Of a stretch of DNA of 64,000 nt, positions 12,118 to 23,370 are shown one piece after another. The stretch lies in the NCBI GenBank assembly GCA_945910005.1, contig OX246743.1:47595137-47659136 (forward strand). The letters are read 5' to 3'. This DNA comes from Isoperla grammatica (lineage: Eukaryota > Arthropoda > Insecta > Plecoptera > Perlodidae). Numbering within the stretch: position 1 is the first letter of the stretch; each line of letters starts with the position of its first letter. The position numbers and the translations under genes were made by a program. The notes below the pieces were generated by a model. It did not search any database. It was not told where the DNA came from and saw only the letters and a program-made list of their open reading frames with translations.

Positions 12118-12440
12118 ATTGTAGTCGGCCGGTGCAGTCTAGCCTCGACGTCACTCACACCGCCTTCACTGTTTGTCTAGACCAGGGGTGGCCAACTCCG
12201 TCTAGACTAGGGGCGACCAAGTCTGGGCCAGGGGTGGCTGAACAGTGATCCCCTCTAGACCAGGGGTGGCTAAACCTTGTAGTCGGCCGGTGCAGTCTAG
12301 CCTCGACGTCACTCACACCGCCTTCACTGTTTGTCTAGACCAGGGGTGGCCAACTCCGTCTAGACTAGGGGCGACCAAGTCTGGGCCAGGGGTGGCTACC
12401 CAGTGATCCCCTCTAGACCAGGGGTAGGTGAACCTTGTAG
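12118..12440. repeat. About 158-bp tandem duplication with hAT-like end motifs
   Basis: The block from tagtcggccggtgcagtcta to accaggggtggctaa occurs twice. Inside it the motif accaggggtggc(c/t)a and a diverged form, actaggggcgacca, recur several times. The string caggggtggccaac resembles the CAGGGGTGGGCAA-type termini of many non-autonomous hAT elements. That resemblance is from general knowledge and is not proof of origin. Confidence 0.75.
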
Positions 12441-12471
12441 CAGACCCGTGGGGCCAGTCCAATACACTGCC

Positions 12472-12796
12472 TAACTAGACATAATCTACTGGCTTGCATG
12501 TCTGTCTGTCTGTACACGCTACAATAGTAGTTTCGTTTGTGCAGTAATCTACTAGCTAGACATAATCTACTGGCTTGCATGTCTGTCTGTCTGTACACGC
12601 TACAATAGTAGTTTCGTTTGTGCAGTAATCTACTAGCTAGACATAATCTACTGGCTTGCATGTCTGTCTGTCTGTACACGCTACAATAGTAGTTTCGTTT
12701 GTGCAGTAATCTACTAGCTAGACATAATTTACTGGCTTGCATGTCTGTCTGTCTGTACACGCTACAATAGTAGTTTCGTTTGTGCAGTAATCTACT
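12472..12796. repeat. 81-bp minisatellite, four copies
   Basis: The unit begins tagctagacataatctactg and contains a tgtctgtctgtctgt core. Because 81 is a multiple of 3, a long open frame runs on the minus strand through the array. It has no recognisable domain and is composed only of the repeat. Confidence 0.93.
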
Positions 12797-13035
12797 GGAA
12801 AACATTACTAACCAGGCTATAAGTTTTATTTCCATAGATTTAATCAAAACACGTAAATAGGTCACATCACTCGCAGTCATATCGTACATAAACCTGTCAC
12901 CGACGAATGAAATAGAAGCATATATTACAGATACCAACACTTGTGTTTTACCACCTGTGTCGAAGTATTTACACACACAGACAGGTTCTCAGTGGATGGC
13001 ATGGCCATACTACACTACACAGTGGCATCCCTGCT

Positions 13036-13172
13036 ACCTGATGTGTGTATTAGGGTGAAGGAATGTCCTAGGAGTATGACTAGGAGTCAATCCTGTGACT
13101 GAGTGACATCCCTGCTACCTGATGTGTGTATTAGGGTGAAGGAATGTCCTAGGAGTCAATCCCGTGACTGAG
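13036..13172. repeat. Two-copy tandem duplication
   Basis: The stretch from acatccctgctacctgatgt through gtgaaggaatgtcctaggag, then gtgactgag, occurs twice with a small internal indel. Confidence 0.75.
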
Positions 13173-14425
13173 GAAAACCGCGGGAAAGGCTTGAGTTAGG
13201 ATTGCCGGCGGCCGGTATCGAATTCTCCACCTTCCGAATTGAGTTTCGCGTGTTGTCGCCGAGCCACCTCTGTCCGTAGCGGTGAAACAACACCTGTTCT
13301 GTTTCTAAACGGAACAAAGGCAAGAACAAAAACATTCGACTTCTTCTCACTAACTTATTATAAACCACCAAACATAATTGGAACACTGACGAGAATTGTT
13401 TAGTTATAAGTTTTGGGGCTTGGGAAGTGTTTTGGCGACACACACGCCGCCCGTGGCCCGTATACGTATAGCTGTGACACTTGGGCACGCTCTGGCTGGA
13501 CTGCAGATGTCTGATATTGTAAATTAGACTTCGCAATGTGTTTTACCAAGGGGGATAATTGTATCCCGCTTGATGTATTGGCAGGACACGGGACTTAAAA
13601 TTGAATTTCGGGACTGTCACGCTGAAAGCGGGACGTATGGCAACTCTATCCCAGACCCAGGGTCGGTCTTTGAGGATCTGAGTATTTGAGGCCTTGTGGC
13701 AAATGCCAGTGGCAGAGAGCACAATTTTACCAACGGAGAAAAGCTGACAATTACGAATAATGTGTCCGTCATTCGAGGCATGTTACGACCGTATCACTGC
13801 GTATCACTCGTATCATAACCAAAACCAGTGTGTATACGAAAGTGTTTTAGACGGAGCAGTGTGTATACGGCGTATACGCCCGTATACGCACCACTGTAAT
13901 ATAATAAACCCACATTTATTAATGATATCCTCAAAGAATGTGATACATTTATCGCATTCATGCAGAAAGCATGTAATCCTAGCTAAAAACGTTCATAACG
14001 AAATGTGTCTGGCGGTCTCTTGTAGGCCTATATCTTTATTATTCCGCCAGCTTCCCCCCTCGCCTCACTACCCCCGCCCCAGGATATATTCATGGCTACG
14101 CCACTGGACACATTCAAGAAAGGTAGACAAAAATACTCGGCAACATTCACCTTCGTAGTTTCACCAAATAATCGTATAAAAACGATTTCATTCGTCATAG
14201 CAACTCGTGTTGACTGTGCGTTGATGAATAGCCCCTCTGTGCCATGCTGCATGCAAGACGTCAGCACGGCACTACTATTCATCACACTATTACGCCTCCA
14301 GACTTTTACACAATACATTGATTTTCTTGACGGGCTCGTCAATATACTCGTTTGTTGCACAAATCGACGGTGTCACTCTTACAATCCGGTCGGCGCGCGA
14401 CTTGGCAGCTGTAACGTCAGCCGGC
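13173..14425. other. No gene recognised
   Basis: A cluster of gtatacg motifs near 13840-13890 includes the palindrome ggcgtatacgcc. Otherwise I see nothing assignable on either strand. Confidence 0.6.
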
Positions 14426-14429
14426 CCTG

Positions 14430-15078
14430 TACACCCCTGCCTGTCTAGCCGGCCACATGCGTCCCTGGTAGAGCGCGGACACCCCTGGCTGTCTAGCCGC
14501 TAACGTTTAGGTACAGAGAGTCTACACACATACATAGCCAGCCACATGCGTCCCTGGCACAGCGCGGACACCCCTGGCTGTCTAGCCGCTAACGTTTAGG
14601 TACAGAGAGTCTACACACATACATAGCCGGCCACATGCGTCCCTGGTGGAGCGCGGACACCCCTGGCTGTCTAGCCGCTAACGTTTAGGTACAGAGAGTC
14701 TACACACATACATAGCCAGCCACATGCGTCCCTGGTATAGCGCGGACACCCCTGGCTGTCTAGCCGCTAACGTTTAGGTACAGAGAGTCTACACACATAC
14801 ATAGCCGGCCACATGCGTCCCTGGTATAGCGCGGACACCCCTGGCTGTCTAGCCGCTAACGTTTAGGTACAGAGAGTCTACACACATACATAGCCGGCCA
14901 CATGCGTCCCTGGTATAGCGCGGACACCCCTGGCTGTCTAGCCGCTAACGTTTAGGTACAGAGAGTCTACACACATACATAGCCGGCCACATGCGTCCCT
15001 GGTATAGCGCGGACACCCCTGGCTGTCTAGCCGCTAACGTTTAGGTACAGAGAGTCTACACACATACATAGCCAGGCC
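14430..15078. repeat. 89-bp minisatellite, about 7.3 copies
   Basis: The unit begins ggacacccctggctgtctag and includes cgctaacgtttaggtacaga and catgcgtccctgg. Copies start at 14477 and 14566. Differences between copies cluster at the ctggtagagcgc/ctggtatagcgc position. Confidence 0.96.
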
Positions 15079-17460
15079 GGTATGTTTTTTGGCTGGTCAG
15101 GTTGAAGGTGACGCCTGCCGAGAGGTCACTTGAGTTTCGACTGTTATGAAGGCCGTCCACCCAACTGGCTTGGCCAGGCCAGCGTTGCAACAACGTGCAC
15201 CGAGAGTGTTCAGTGTTCTGCGGGCAGGCCAGACGAACGGTACTACCGCGCAGCGCGTTCGTTCACAATCATTCATTGCATTATGACCCATTTACCGGCG
15301 ACGAATCGGTCAACGACTCTGAAAGTTCAACAGCCGAGGTTCGAGCGGATCGTCGTGACCTATTTGCCTAAGCGGTTGACTCTGATGTAGGGAGGGATAT
15401 TGTTGCGTTGTACAAGGACCAAAGTGTGACTGTTATATTGTGGCTGGTACTCATGAGGGCTGACGGATACAGACGGAACGCAGCGACAGAGGATAATGGC
15501 GGCTGACGTGTTTTTCAAGTGAGTGCTTTTGTACTTGTTGGTTGTTGTGTTTCACAGTCACTTGGATCTTACTTGCCCATGCACTCCTTATTACTGTGCT
15601 TGTAACGACACCGGGCGTATCCAATATGGCTGCGGATTGTTGTTGTTGTTGACGAATGTGACTTACGATCCGTAGATTGGATTCAGGTTTGGATATGAAT
15701 GAGGCACGTGCACAACACGTCAACAATACCGTATCCACGTGGTTTAGTGATTGGTCAATGTCACTAGATTATCGGTACTGAATGCTTGACGTCATGTTGG
15801 CGCATGGTGATTACTGACCGACCTTCGTGGTAGGCTGAGGCTGCTACTTCTTTTTATGATTTCACTGCAATGTCTCACTCGTTAGAGCGTATTACATGTC
15901 ACTTTTCGCAATTGTGTTCAATTTAGTACGTTCATCGGATTTGTTCGTAAGGTTTTTTTTTATCACAATTAAAAAATGTATTCCATGTTAATTGCTTTTA
16001 ATTTTAATATTTAAATTGTGCAGTAACAGCAGCTGTTGAACTAATTTGCTCTATATGAGGTAATGTCTGTCGAGAACTGCGTAATATTTTATTTGACCAC
16101 ATTTGCTTCGCTCTCTGGATGCGGAGCGCCTGTAATGCGGGTTGCCCCCTCGCCGCAAGTCAGGGGCTCCGTCCGGTGGCGCGAGTGGTCGAATCTGGAA
16201 CTACGACCGGAGGGAGGTAACTCGCCCCTTCTTCGCTGACTTGGATTTCTAGCTACCACTTATCGTCTCGAATATCGTTGATAAAACTGCTAGGAAAACG
16301 CTCTGGGTGACGCGTTGATAAGCGAGCGCGTCCATATCTACGAGCTTTCTGGCGAAAACTTCTCAAAGCTAGTCCGTTACACATAAACTATTTTGCCTTG
16401 ACGATAGTTTTTATGTATATACCTTCTTTCTTACCAACAAAAATTGATTTGTTTTACAATGCAGATTTGTTCTGTAAATCGGAAAGTAAATCCGTGACTA
16501 ATCGTATAGTTCCGTTAGCTGTGTTCAATATTACAACAGAATTGATTTATTTCCCAAGATGTTTGTCGTGAGTTGTGGAACGCCCTGTACCCGTGGTCGG
16601 TCCGTGCACCCTTGCTTGCAATGCACTCGCGCCTTATCTCGTCTCGATCTGTGACAGGTGCATTATGTGCAACAGGCGGGCGAGGGGGGGGGGGGAGGGG
16701 GGCGCCACCCCTATCTACGTCTGTCGTGATGCAATCGCTGCATAAATTACTGCCCCTCCAACCGGCGATGTGATGCTAATTTGAAAATTGTCTGTCTGGA
16801 AATTATCTCGCGAGTAATCAGTATGTAAAACATTTTGTTTTTATTGTTATTGTTATTGTTTACAAGAACACGTGTTTTCTAAATGGGTTTCTCGCTATAT
16901 AGTTTGCATAAATTTATGAGTTTTATTTCACCCTGACATTTTACGAGCTACTCTATAGTAATTGTGTTCACAATGCAGTTGATGTGAATAATGGGACGTT
17001 TTTATTGTTGGGCAGAATACCGCTATTGCTATTTGATTGATGCGACTACCGGAGTGTAGGTAATGTGGTGACTAACCCTGAGTTGTTGTTGTTGTAATAT
17101 TGCTCCTTGTCCCGTTGTCCGTCGGTCTAAGACATTCCCACCCCTTTCGGGACGAAGTAGTTTCTGGATCCGCCCGCATAATTGTATAGATCGTGGTTAT
17201 AGGACAGATACACCTTTATTGTGCCTTACCTATTTTCCATTCTCAATCCAATCTCTGAGCAACAGCCTTAGGGTAGAATAATCAGCTGCCATATTGAAGA
17301 TATGTGTATTTCCTTACGTGCACAGATCACTGATGTGTTGTGAACGACTCCCGTATGATCGCAGTGTTGAGGGCGGCAGACAATAGAAGGTGTTACTTTC
17401 ATACATCCGTATGATTAGCTCACCCCTCCCCCCAACAATATTTAACAAAAGGCCTAATAC
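15079..17460. other. No confident gene; degenerate SINE core near 16.26 kb
   Basis: A cttatcgtctcgaatatcg motif at about 16258 matches the SINE body motif seen elsewhere in the window. A G-rich run lies at about 16683-16702. No other feature was recognised. Confidence 0.5.
15496..15518 (+). other. Possible first coding exon (ATGGCGGC followed by a donor)
   Basis: An ATG in good initiation context (A at -3, G at +4) opens eight codons beginning M-A-A-D. It is followed directly by gtgagtgc, a strong 5' splice-site match. It would end in phase 2, which does not join the phase-0 exon at 20883 directly, so either another exon intervenes or it is fortuitous. No other support exists. Confidence 0.15.
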
Positions 17461-17472
17461 AAGTAATAATTA

Positions 17473-17870
17473 GGGTACTCCGGGGTAATGGGACGGTGAA
17501 AACTCGGGGCTAAAGCAGGACAGTTGAAATTTACTGTAATGAATACATATTTTTTCAATTTTATAAATGTGGGTATATAATTACGTATGTCCCTGTTGAA
17601 ATGTTTATCTCAGAATACGAAATTGTAAAATGAAAACAACCCCCAAAAAGTAAAACCTACTCCATGATAAAACGGCCGAAAATCTTTTTTTGTAGTATAC
17701 AATAACTTATGTTGGGCAATACTATGAATGGCAAAGTATCTGAAAAAATTCTAGATATTACCTTAGCCTCGCTTTGTCCTACAATAGCCCCATAAACATT
17801 ATCGTCCTGATTTAGCCCCTATAGTGTGTCCCGTTCTATCCCCATTGGCGGGGCTAAAATGGGACACAAT
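17473..17870. mobile_element. Possible small non-autonomous DNA transposon
   Basis: The left side has ccggggtaatgggac and cggggctaaagcaggac. The right side has gtgtcccgttctatcccc and gcggggctaaaatgggacac. These related blocks stand in both orientations at the two sides of a 400-bp AT-rich stretch, which suggests decayed terminal and subterminal inverted repeats. No target duplication could be defined. Confidence 0.3.
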
Positions 17871-18190
17871 AAATATTATATTTTACCCAAAAGGAAGAAT
17901 TTGTTTAGATAATTTCTGTTGATTTGGTCAGGTCAATCCAAAATACATGAGGTAAGACAACACATCACTTGGTGACTGGTGCATGTGTGCTAAAACCAAC
18001 TTTTGAAAGGCAAAGTGTTGAAAATTGTACCGTTTTCGCCCCGAATCACGTAGGTATTGAAGTATAACGACTGAAGGCGACGTGTGTGTTGTTTGTAGCG
18101 AGTGACGCGTCTTGGCGGCCGCCCAGTATACTGCTGCACAATTCAGAGATCGCCGGCCTAATTGGGGTTAAATGCGCCCTCATTACGCCT

Positions 18191-18284
18191 AGCACATTGT
18201 TGTGCGTCGCGCACGCGCAATCAGGTGTCTGCACAATAGCACATTGTTGTGCGTCGCGCACGCGCAATCAGGTGTCTGCACAAT
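18191..18284. repeat. 47-bp tandem duplication
   Basis: The block agcacattgttgtgcgtcgc, continuing to ggtgtctgcacaat, occurs twice with no difference that I can see. The flanks to 18476 hold no gene. Confidence 0.9.
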
Positions 18285-18476
18285 AGCGGGGCTGGGAACG
18301 ATTCTCATTTACCGTACGAAGTGAAAAATTATTTTTTTAAATATTTTTTCCCCAATTTAAAGATAGTTTTAGTGTTTAGTGTTTCTACATACTTTGTGAC
18401 AACATTTCAAGGGCAAGACACATAATTCGCCTTCTTCAACAACAATCAAGGACCCTTTGTATGATTCTCATTACAG

Positions 18477-18611
18477 TTGGAATTCATAGTCGGCCCCTAC
18501 ACCTAGGGGCGCCCATTGTTACCAAGGTAACACTTGTTGGCATGTTATTTCCCACCAACGAAACAAATCCATAGCAACAATGGGTGCCACTAGGTGTAGG
18601 GGCCGACTATG
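18477..18611. mobile_element. Palindromic MITE, copy 1
   Basis: A 135-bp element begins ttggaattcatagtcggccc. Its right end carries ggtgtaggggccgactatg, the reverse complement of the left terminus, but it lacks the final aattccaa found in copy 2. An internal gttaccaaggtaac palindrome lies at about 18519-18532. The paired termini and the second copy at 20686 mark it as a MITE. The superfamily is unknown. Confidence 0.8.
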
Positions 18612-20685
18612 CACAACAATAAAAATTAATTTGGAAATATTATATCAAGGTTCATTGATGCATAGAAAATCATCATCTATTAACCTTGATTTTATATTTT
18701 TAATTGTTGTGTATTGTTGGTCATGAAGATTACGAGGGCCATGAAGAGAATCATGCAAAAGGTTCTAGATAGTTCTACTTGTCATTGAGCATAAAGTATA
18801 TCTTGGTTCTACTTGCGAACGCGTGGCGCTGCGGTGCCGGCGCGGCAAGCGTGTAGCGAGAGAGAGATCTGGCAACGTGGCCTGTGCATCGCCAAGGCCG
18901 CTAACGCACGTGCTTGCATCGAGTGCATGTATGTTGCAAGCTCGGCCTAGACACGTGCAGGGGCGCCAACACTGTCTGTCGTCATAGACGTGGCCAATCA
19001 GCGGGCGTTGTTTGATAGTAGGGGCCTAAGGTTGTCTTAGGACACAGTCGTAAAGACAGTGCACAAGCCTCACTAGTCACGCCCGTTGTGTTAGGAATTT
19101 CCAGGTAACCAACTCAAAGATTAAGTTGGTACTACTGGACTTGACTATTTCGAAAGCATGAGAATCAATTATTGACTCGAATCCATAAAAAAGATTTAAG
19201 AATATGTTTTACAATATGTGCACAGTGCACAAGTCTATGACAGTTGTGGACGGGAGATTTCACCAAATTATTGCAATAACGCTATTCGGGACGATGCGGG
19301 GAGTGATAAGACTCTTGCATTACGCGGGATTCGAACCCGCTTCCCTCGATACTGGCCTCGTGCTTGCTCTGTGTGTGTTGGGTGACACTCGGCCATTTCC
19401 GCCAGTCACGACCATTGGTAATTAATTCGCCGTCGCTAATAATCATTTGTGTTGGTCGAATTGATGTGCGCGCCGTTTCGTACAGGGTTCGACTCCCGTC
19501 ACCTATCAACCTTCGCCGTCTCGCAATAATAGATACGTAAAGCAACATCTTTGGTCCTAGTTCCATAACACATTTTAAGTTTTCATTTATCAATTACTTG
19601 TTTTGACGAGTTCGCCGTACTGTTTTTAATGTTGAACGTTGCAATCAATATTTACTAAGTGACAGGTTTATTTCAGCTCTCCGCGAGTTGCTTCCGACGT
19701 GGAATAATGAGCACGTGTCAATGGTTCTCGGGCTGCTGTGTAATGTACATTGTACATTGTACACCCTTGAGTAATTGCAATCTCTCCTGCATATGATTAA
19801 GTGTAGTGTTGGCGCCTGCCTGGCCTAGCCTAGACTGACTGGCTGGCCTTGTCTAGTATACTACCCACAATTACCACTGCACACTGGTGACCTTCACTGA
19901 TGCTGCTGGTCACACTTACTTGATGGTCACACTTACTTGATGGTCGGGTTTGCCATAGCTTAGGGTTGTGCCTGGATGGACGTTTAGGTGCAATCTATCT
20001 TAAATCATGGGTGTGTTTTCATGTTTTTTTGAGCTAACAAATTCAGTTAAAAATCTCATTCCCTATAAATTATTATTTGTATATCACTAATAAATAACGT
20101 AGGCCCACGTGTCTCCCTCCATAACATAGCCCCGATAATCAATGCGAGAAAAACCATATAACCAACTTTTTAAACCAATTAGCACTCCCAGAAATATTTG
20201 CCAAACCCAATAAATGTAGTGTCAATATTTTATAATCTGATACACAAATGTAATTTACCTATATGATGCATAATTACGAGGTTCGGAGAGTTTCTGGAAA
20301 ATGTCCACAAATGCAGTGAGTGGTAATAATGTGTGTCAACACAGCCAGGCTATTTGTGTTGTAAATAAGATGCCGGTCATACTCACGTGAGGGTGTAACC
20401 AACTAAGCAACTTCATTATATTTTATATTTCTGTTATACAGTATTTATGTATATTATATTGAATAAGTTATTTCCATACAGTTGTATATTTTTTCATTTA
20501 CAGCCAAGCCCACTTTTGACTAACTTGAACGGAACTGATTTTTACTTTGTAAATTCAGAATCTCGTTAAACGAGAGTCTTTAAATGTGGGGTCGACTCTC
20601 CACCACTTAATCCTCCCCAAAATATATATTTTAAACATTTCAGTATTTTCTTCCTTTTCCAAAACAAATATATTTTTTTACAAAG
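18612..20685. other. tRNA-like fragments; otherwise no gene recognised
   Basis: A reverse-oriented B box, gcgggattcgaacccgc, lies at 19324-19340. A forward B box, cagggttcgactcccgtcac, lies at about 19483-19502 and is followed by the SINE-type cgccgtctcgcaataat. A tgtacattgtaca reiteration lies at about 19744-19762. The rest is AT-rich with no coding signal. Confidence 0.45.
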
Positions 20686-20828
20686 TTGGAATTCATAGTC
20701 GGCCCCTACACCCAGGGGCGCCCATTGTTACTAAGGTAACAGTTGTTTCCATGTTATTTCCCATAAACAAAACAAATTCATAGCAACAATGGGTGCCCCT
20801 AGGTGTAGGGGCCGACTATGAATTCCAA
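20686..20828. mobile_element. Palindromic MITE, copy 2, next to an exon
   Basis: A 143-bp element has complete inverted termini, ttggaattcatagtcggccc on the left and gggccgactatgaattccaa on the right, and a central part similar to copy 1. It ends 54 bases before the exon at 20883. Only a ctgactgactgg stretch (possible branch region) and a (ttg)n tract separate it from the acceptor AG. No clear target duplication is visible. Confidence 0.88.
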
Positions 20829-20882
20829 CCTAGTGATTGAACGAATCCCCTGACTGACTGGTGTTTGTTGTTGTTGTTGTAG

Positions 20883-21068
20883 ATGCTGGCCCTGCCAGGT
20901 GGCATGTGTGAGGAGCGCGAAGTGGCCGCGATGCATGATCGCCAAGTACGACTCAAGTCTGTGAGGACGGACACAGAGTTGGACCTCCCACCCAACATTC
21001 GACTGCCGGACGGTGAGGAGCTTCCGTACGGCTGCTCCACAAGACTGCACATCAGGGACCCAGAGCAG
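20883..21068 (+). CDS. PMEPA1/LDLRAD4-like: LDLRAD4/PMEPA1-family adaptor, internal exon 'a' (62 codons)
   Basis: The exon follows a (ttg)n-ag acceptor and ends CAG|GTAAAC; both borders are in phase 0. Its last third, ELDLPPNIRLPDGEELPY then TRLHIRDPEQ, lines up with the vertebrate LDLRAD4/PMEPA1 pattern of EIDLPP, DGEE, a PY motif and LQLRDPEQ. These proteins are endosomal or Golgi single-pass adaptors that recruit NEDD4-type ligases and dampen TGF-beta/SMAD signalling. Here the first PY motif is degenerate: LPYG stands where vertebrates have PPPY. An ATG sits at the very first base of the exon. I treat it as an internal codon, because the family's transmembrane segment should lie upstream and is not found in this window. 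A 45-base piece from the PY codons across the donor is repeated downstream. Family assignment is from remembered motifs, not from a search. Confidence 0.82.
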
Positions 21069-21099
21069 GTAAACAAACACTGAACACTCACATACACCC

Positions 21100-21925
21100 C
21101 ATACGGCTGCTCCACAAGACTGCACATCAGGGACCCAGAGCAGGTAAACAAACACTCACATACACTCACCCCGTACGGCTGCTACACAAGACTGCACATC
21201 CGGGACCCAGAGCAGGTAAACACTCACATACACCCGACAGAACACTCACCCTATACGGCTGCTCCACAAGACTGCACATCAGGGACCCAGAGCAGGTAAA
21301 CACTCGCATACACTCGACAGAACACTCACCCCATACGGCTGCTCCACAAGACTGCACATCAGGGACCCAGAGCAGGTAAACACTCGCATACACTCGACAG
21401 AACACTCACCCCATACGGCTGCTCCACAAGACTGCACATCAGGGACCCAGAGCAGGTAAACACTCGCATACACTCGACAGAACACTCACCCCATACGGCT
21501 GCTCCACAAGACTGCACATCAGGGACCCAGAGCAGGTAAACAAACACTCACATACACACCATACGGCTGCTACACAAGACTGCACATCAGGGACCCAGAG
21601 CAGGTAAACAAACACTCACATACACACCATACGGCTGCTACACAAGACTGCACATCAGGGACCCAGAGCAGGTAAACAAACACTCACATACACCCCGTAC
21701 GGCTGCTACACAAGACTGCACATCAGGGACCCAGAGCAGGTAAACAAACACTCACATACACACCATACGGCTGCTACACAAGACTGCACATCAGGGACCC
21801 AGAGCAGGTAAACAAACACTCACATACACCCCGTACGGCTGCTACACAAGACTGCACATCCGGGACCCAGAGCAGGTAAACACTCACATACACCCGACAG
21901 AACACTCACCCCATACGGTTGCTAC
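21100..21925 (+). repeat. Minisatellite made of the 3' end of exon a plus its splice donor
   Basis: Units of 80 bp and 68 bp each start at cc(a/g)tacggctgct. They repeat the last 45 bases of exon a (PYGCSTRLHIRDPEQ), the donor CAG|GTAAAC, and 23-35 bases of intron ending aacactcacc or acatacac(c/a)c. Eleven copies of gggacccagagcag follow the genuine one, every one with GTAAAC intact. A partial unit ends at about 21925. Longer units cluster on the left and shorter ones on the right, with mixed types at both ends. Some copies read tgctacaca, which changes the Ser codon to Tyr. Confidence 0.95.
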
Positions 21926-22762
21926 ACTTTTGTTTGTGCTCCAGATTTTGTGAGCTGGTATCCATAAGCAAACCAAAACACTGAAAACTATCCACTTATT
22001 AACTGTGCTATAGAGAAATTTAGTTTTTAATCACTGAGCACTTTCTCAAAAGATATTTGGACTTTTTCCATCAATTGCCATTTACACCAGCTTCAAGCAT
22101 TTAACTTGAAAAAAAAAAAAAACTCACAAACTGTCGTTTAAGAGTCACTTGACAATGATTTAGTTAGTCAGCCTGTTTGAAGTCTAGAATGCAATCCAGC
22201 CACTGCATCGCCTTGTGTTCAGAAAGCTGTTAGTTTTCAAACAGGTTTATGCATTCTATTTGTCTCCCAAGCATGGAACTCAATCTGTGTTACTACCTTA
22301 CACATGGTTTCGTCACAGGCGACGGGTTCGTAGCCAATCAGCGATCGGTATTTGCGCGGGTGTGTCTCGGGCGGTTCGCTGGTTGGCTAGCAGTGCCTCG
22401 CATGTGATGAAAGCATTTGTAAGGTAATTTTGGGCCAAGTTTAATGAATTTCCACATCGCAATGTTTTGAGAAGAAAGAGACAGGTTAGTTTTGAACCTG
22501 ACAAATGACTTGTAGGTATCACGTACATTATACCGTCACAACTAGTGACAGCTTTGCGCACAGAACTGTGGGTAGATTGTAGGAGAGTGACACTTGAGCT
22601 GTATGATATATGTTGCCTAGTTGTTGACCTTAAGAAGGAAGAAATGCATTTCAATTATGTGCATAGTAATTGCTAAGGGTATCTACAGTCCAGACAATAA
22701 TAATTGAAGCACACACCGTACCCCAAGGCCAAGGCTGGTTTCATTACTGTCATTTCCAGTCA

Positions 22763-22936
22763 CTGCCGGCTCGGCTATGCTAGGTCCCCGCCACTCATCC
22801 GGAGACTAATCATTGACTCTCTGCCGGCTCGGCTATGCTAGGTCCCCGCCACTCATCCGGAGACTAATCATTGACTCTCTGCCGGCTCGGCTATGCCAGG
22901 TCCCCGCCACTCATCCGGAGACTAATCATTGACTCC
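22763..22936. repeat. 57-bp tandem repeat, three copies
   Basis: The unit ctgccggctcggctatgcta, continuing through ccgccactcatccggagact to cattgact, occurs three times in intron 1. One copy has gccagg for gctagg. Confidence 0.93.
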
Positions 22937-23370
22937 ACTTACTTTCCTTTCCAACCCATTCCACTCCATTCTTTTATTTATACTTCTTTTATATTGTCTA
23001 CCTATTTCTATTAATCACCAATCACTAATCACTATTGCGACTCCACTCCACTTCCTTTCCAAGTAGACTGCATTCTCTTGTTTGTTGATTTCACTTATAC
23101 TTCTTTTATATTGTCCACCTATTTTTAGTAATCACTAATCACTATTGCGACTCCACTACACTTCCTTTCCAAGTAGACTGCATTCTTTTGTTTGTTGATT
23201 TTACTTATACTTCTTTTATATTGTCCTCCTATTTCTAGTAATCACCAATCACTAATCACTATTGCAACTCCACTCCACTTCCTTTTCAAGTAGACTGCAT
23301 TCTTTTGTTTGTTGATTTCACTTATACTTCTTTTATATTGCCCTCCTATTTCTAGTCTAGCCAACACAAT
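22937..23370. repeat. About 115-120 bp AT-rich tandem repeat, about four copies
   Basis: The unit contains ccactccacttcctttcc, aagtagactgcattct, tgtttgttgatt, acttatacttcttttatatt and aatcactaatcactattg. Copies differ by small indels. The stretch from 23371 to 25238 shows no gene. Confidence 0.85.

Noticed and set aside
12413..12976. 187-codon minus-strand frame
   Set aside because: It is four translations of an 81-bp minisatellite plus flanks, with no recognised domain.
20883..21083. Exon a as a first exon starting at its ATG
   Set aside because: The ATG lies directly after a consensus acceptor and the family has an upstream transmembrane segment, so an internal exon is more likely. An alternative start here cannot be excluded.
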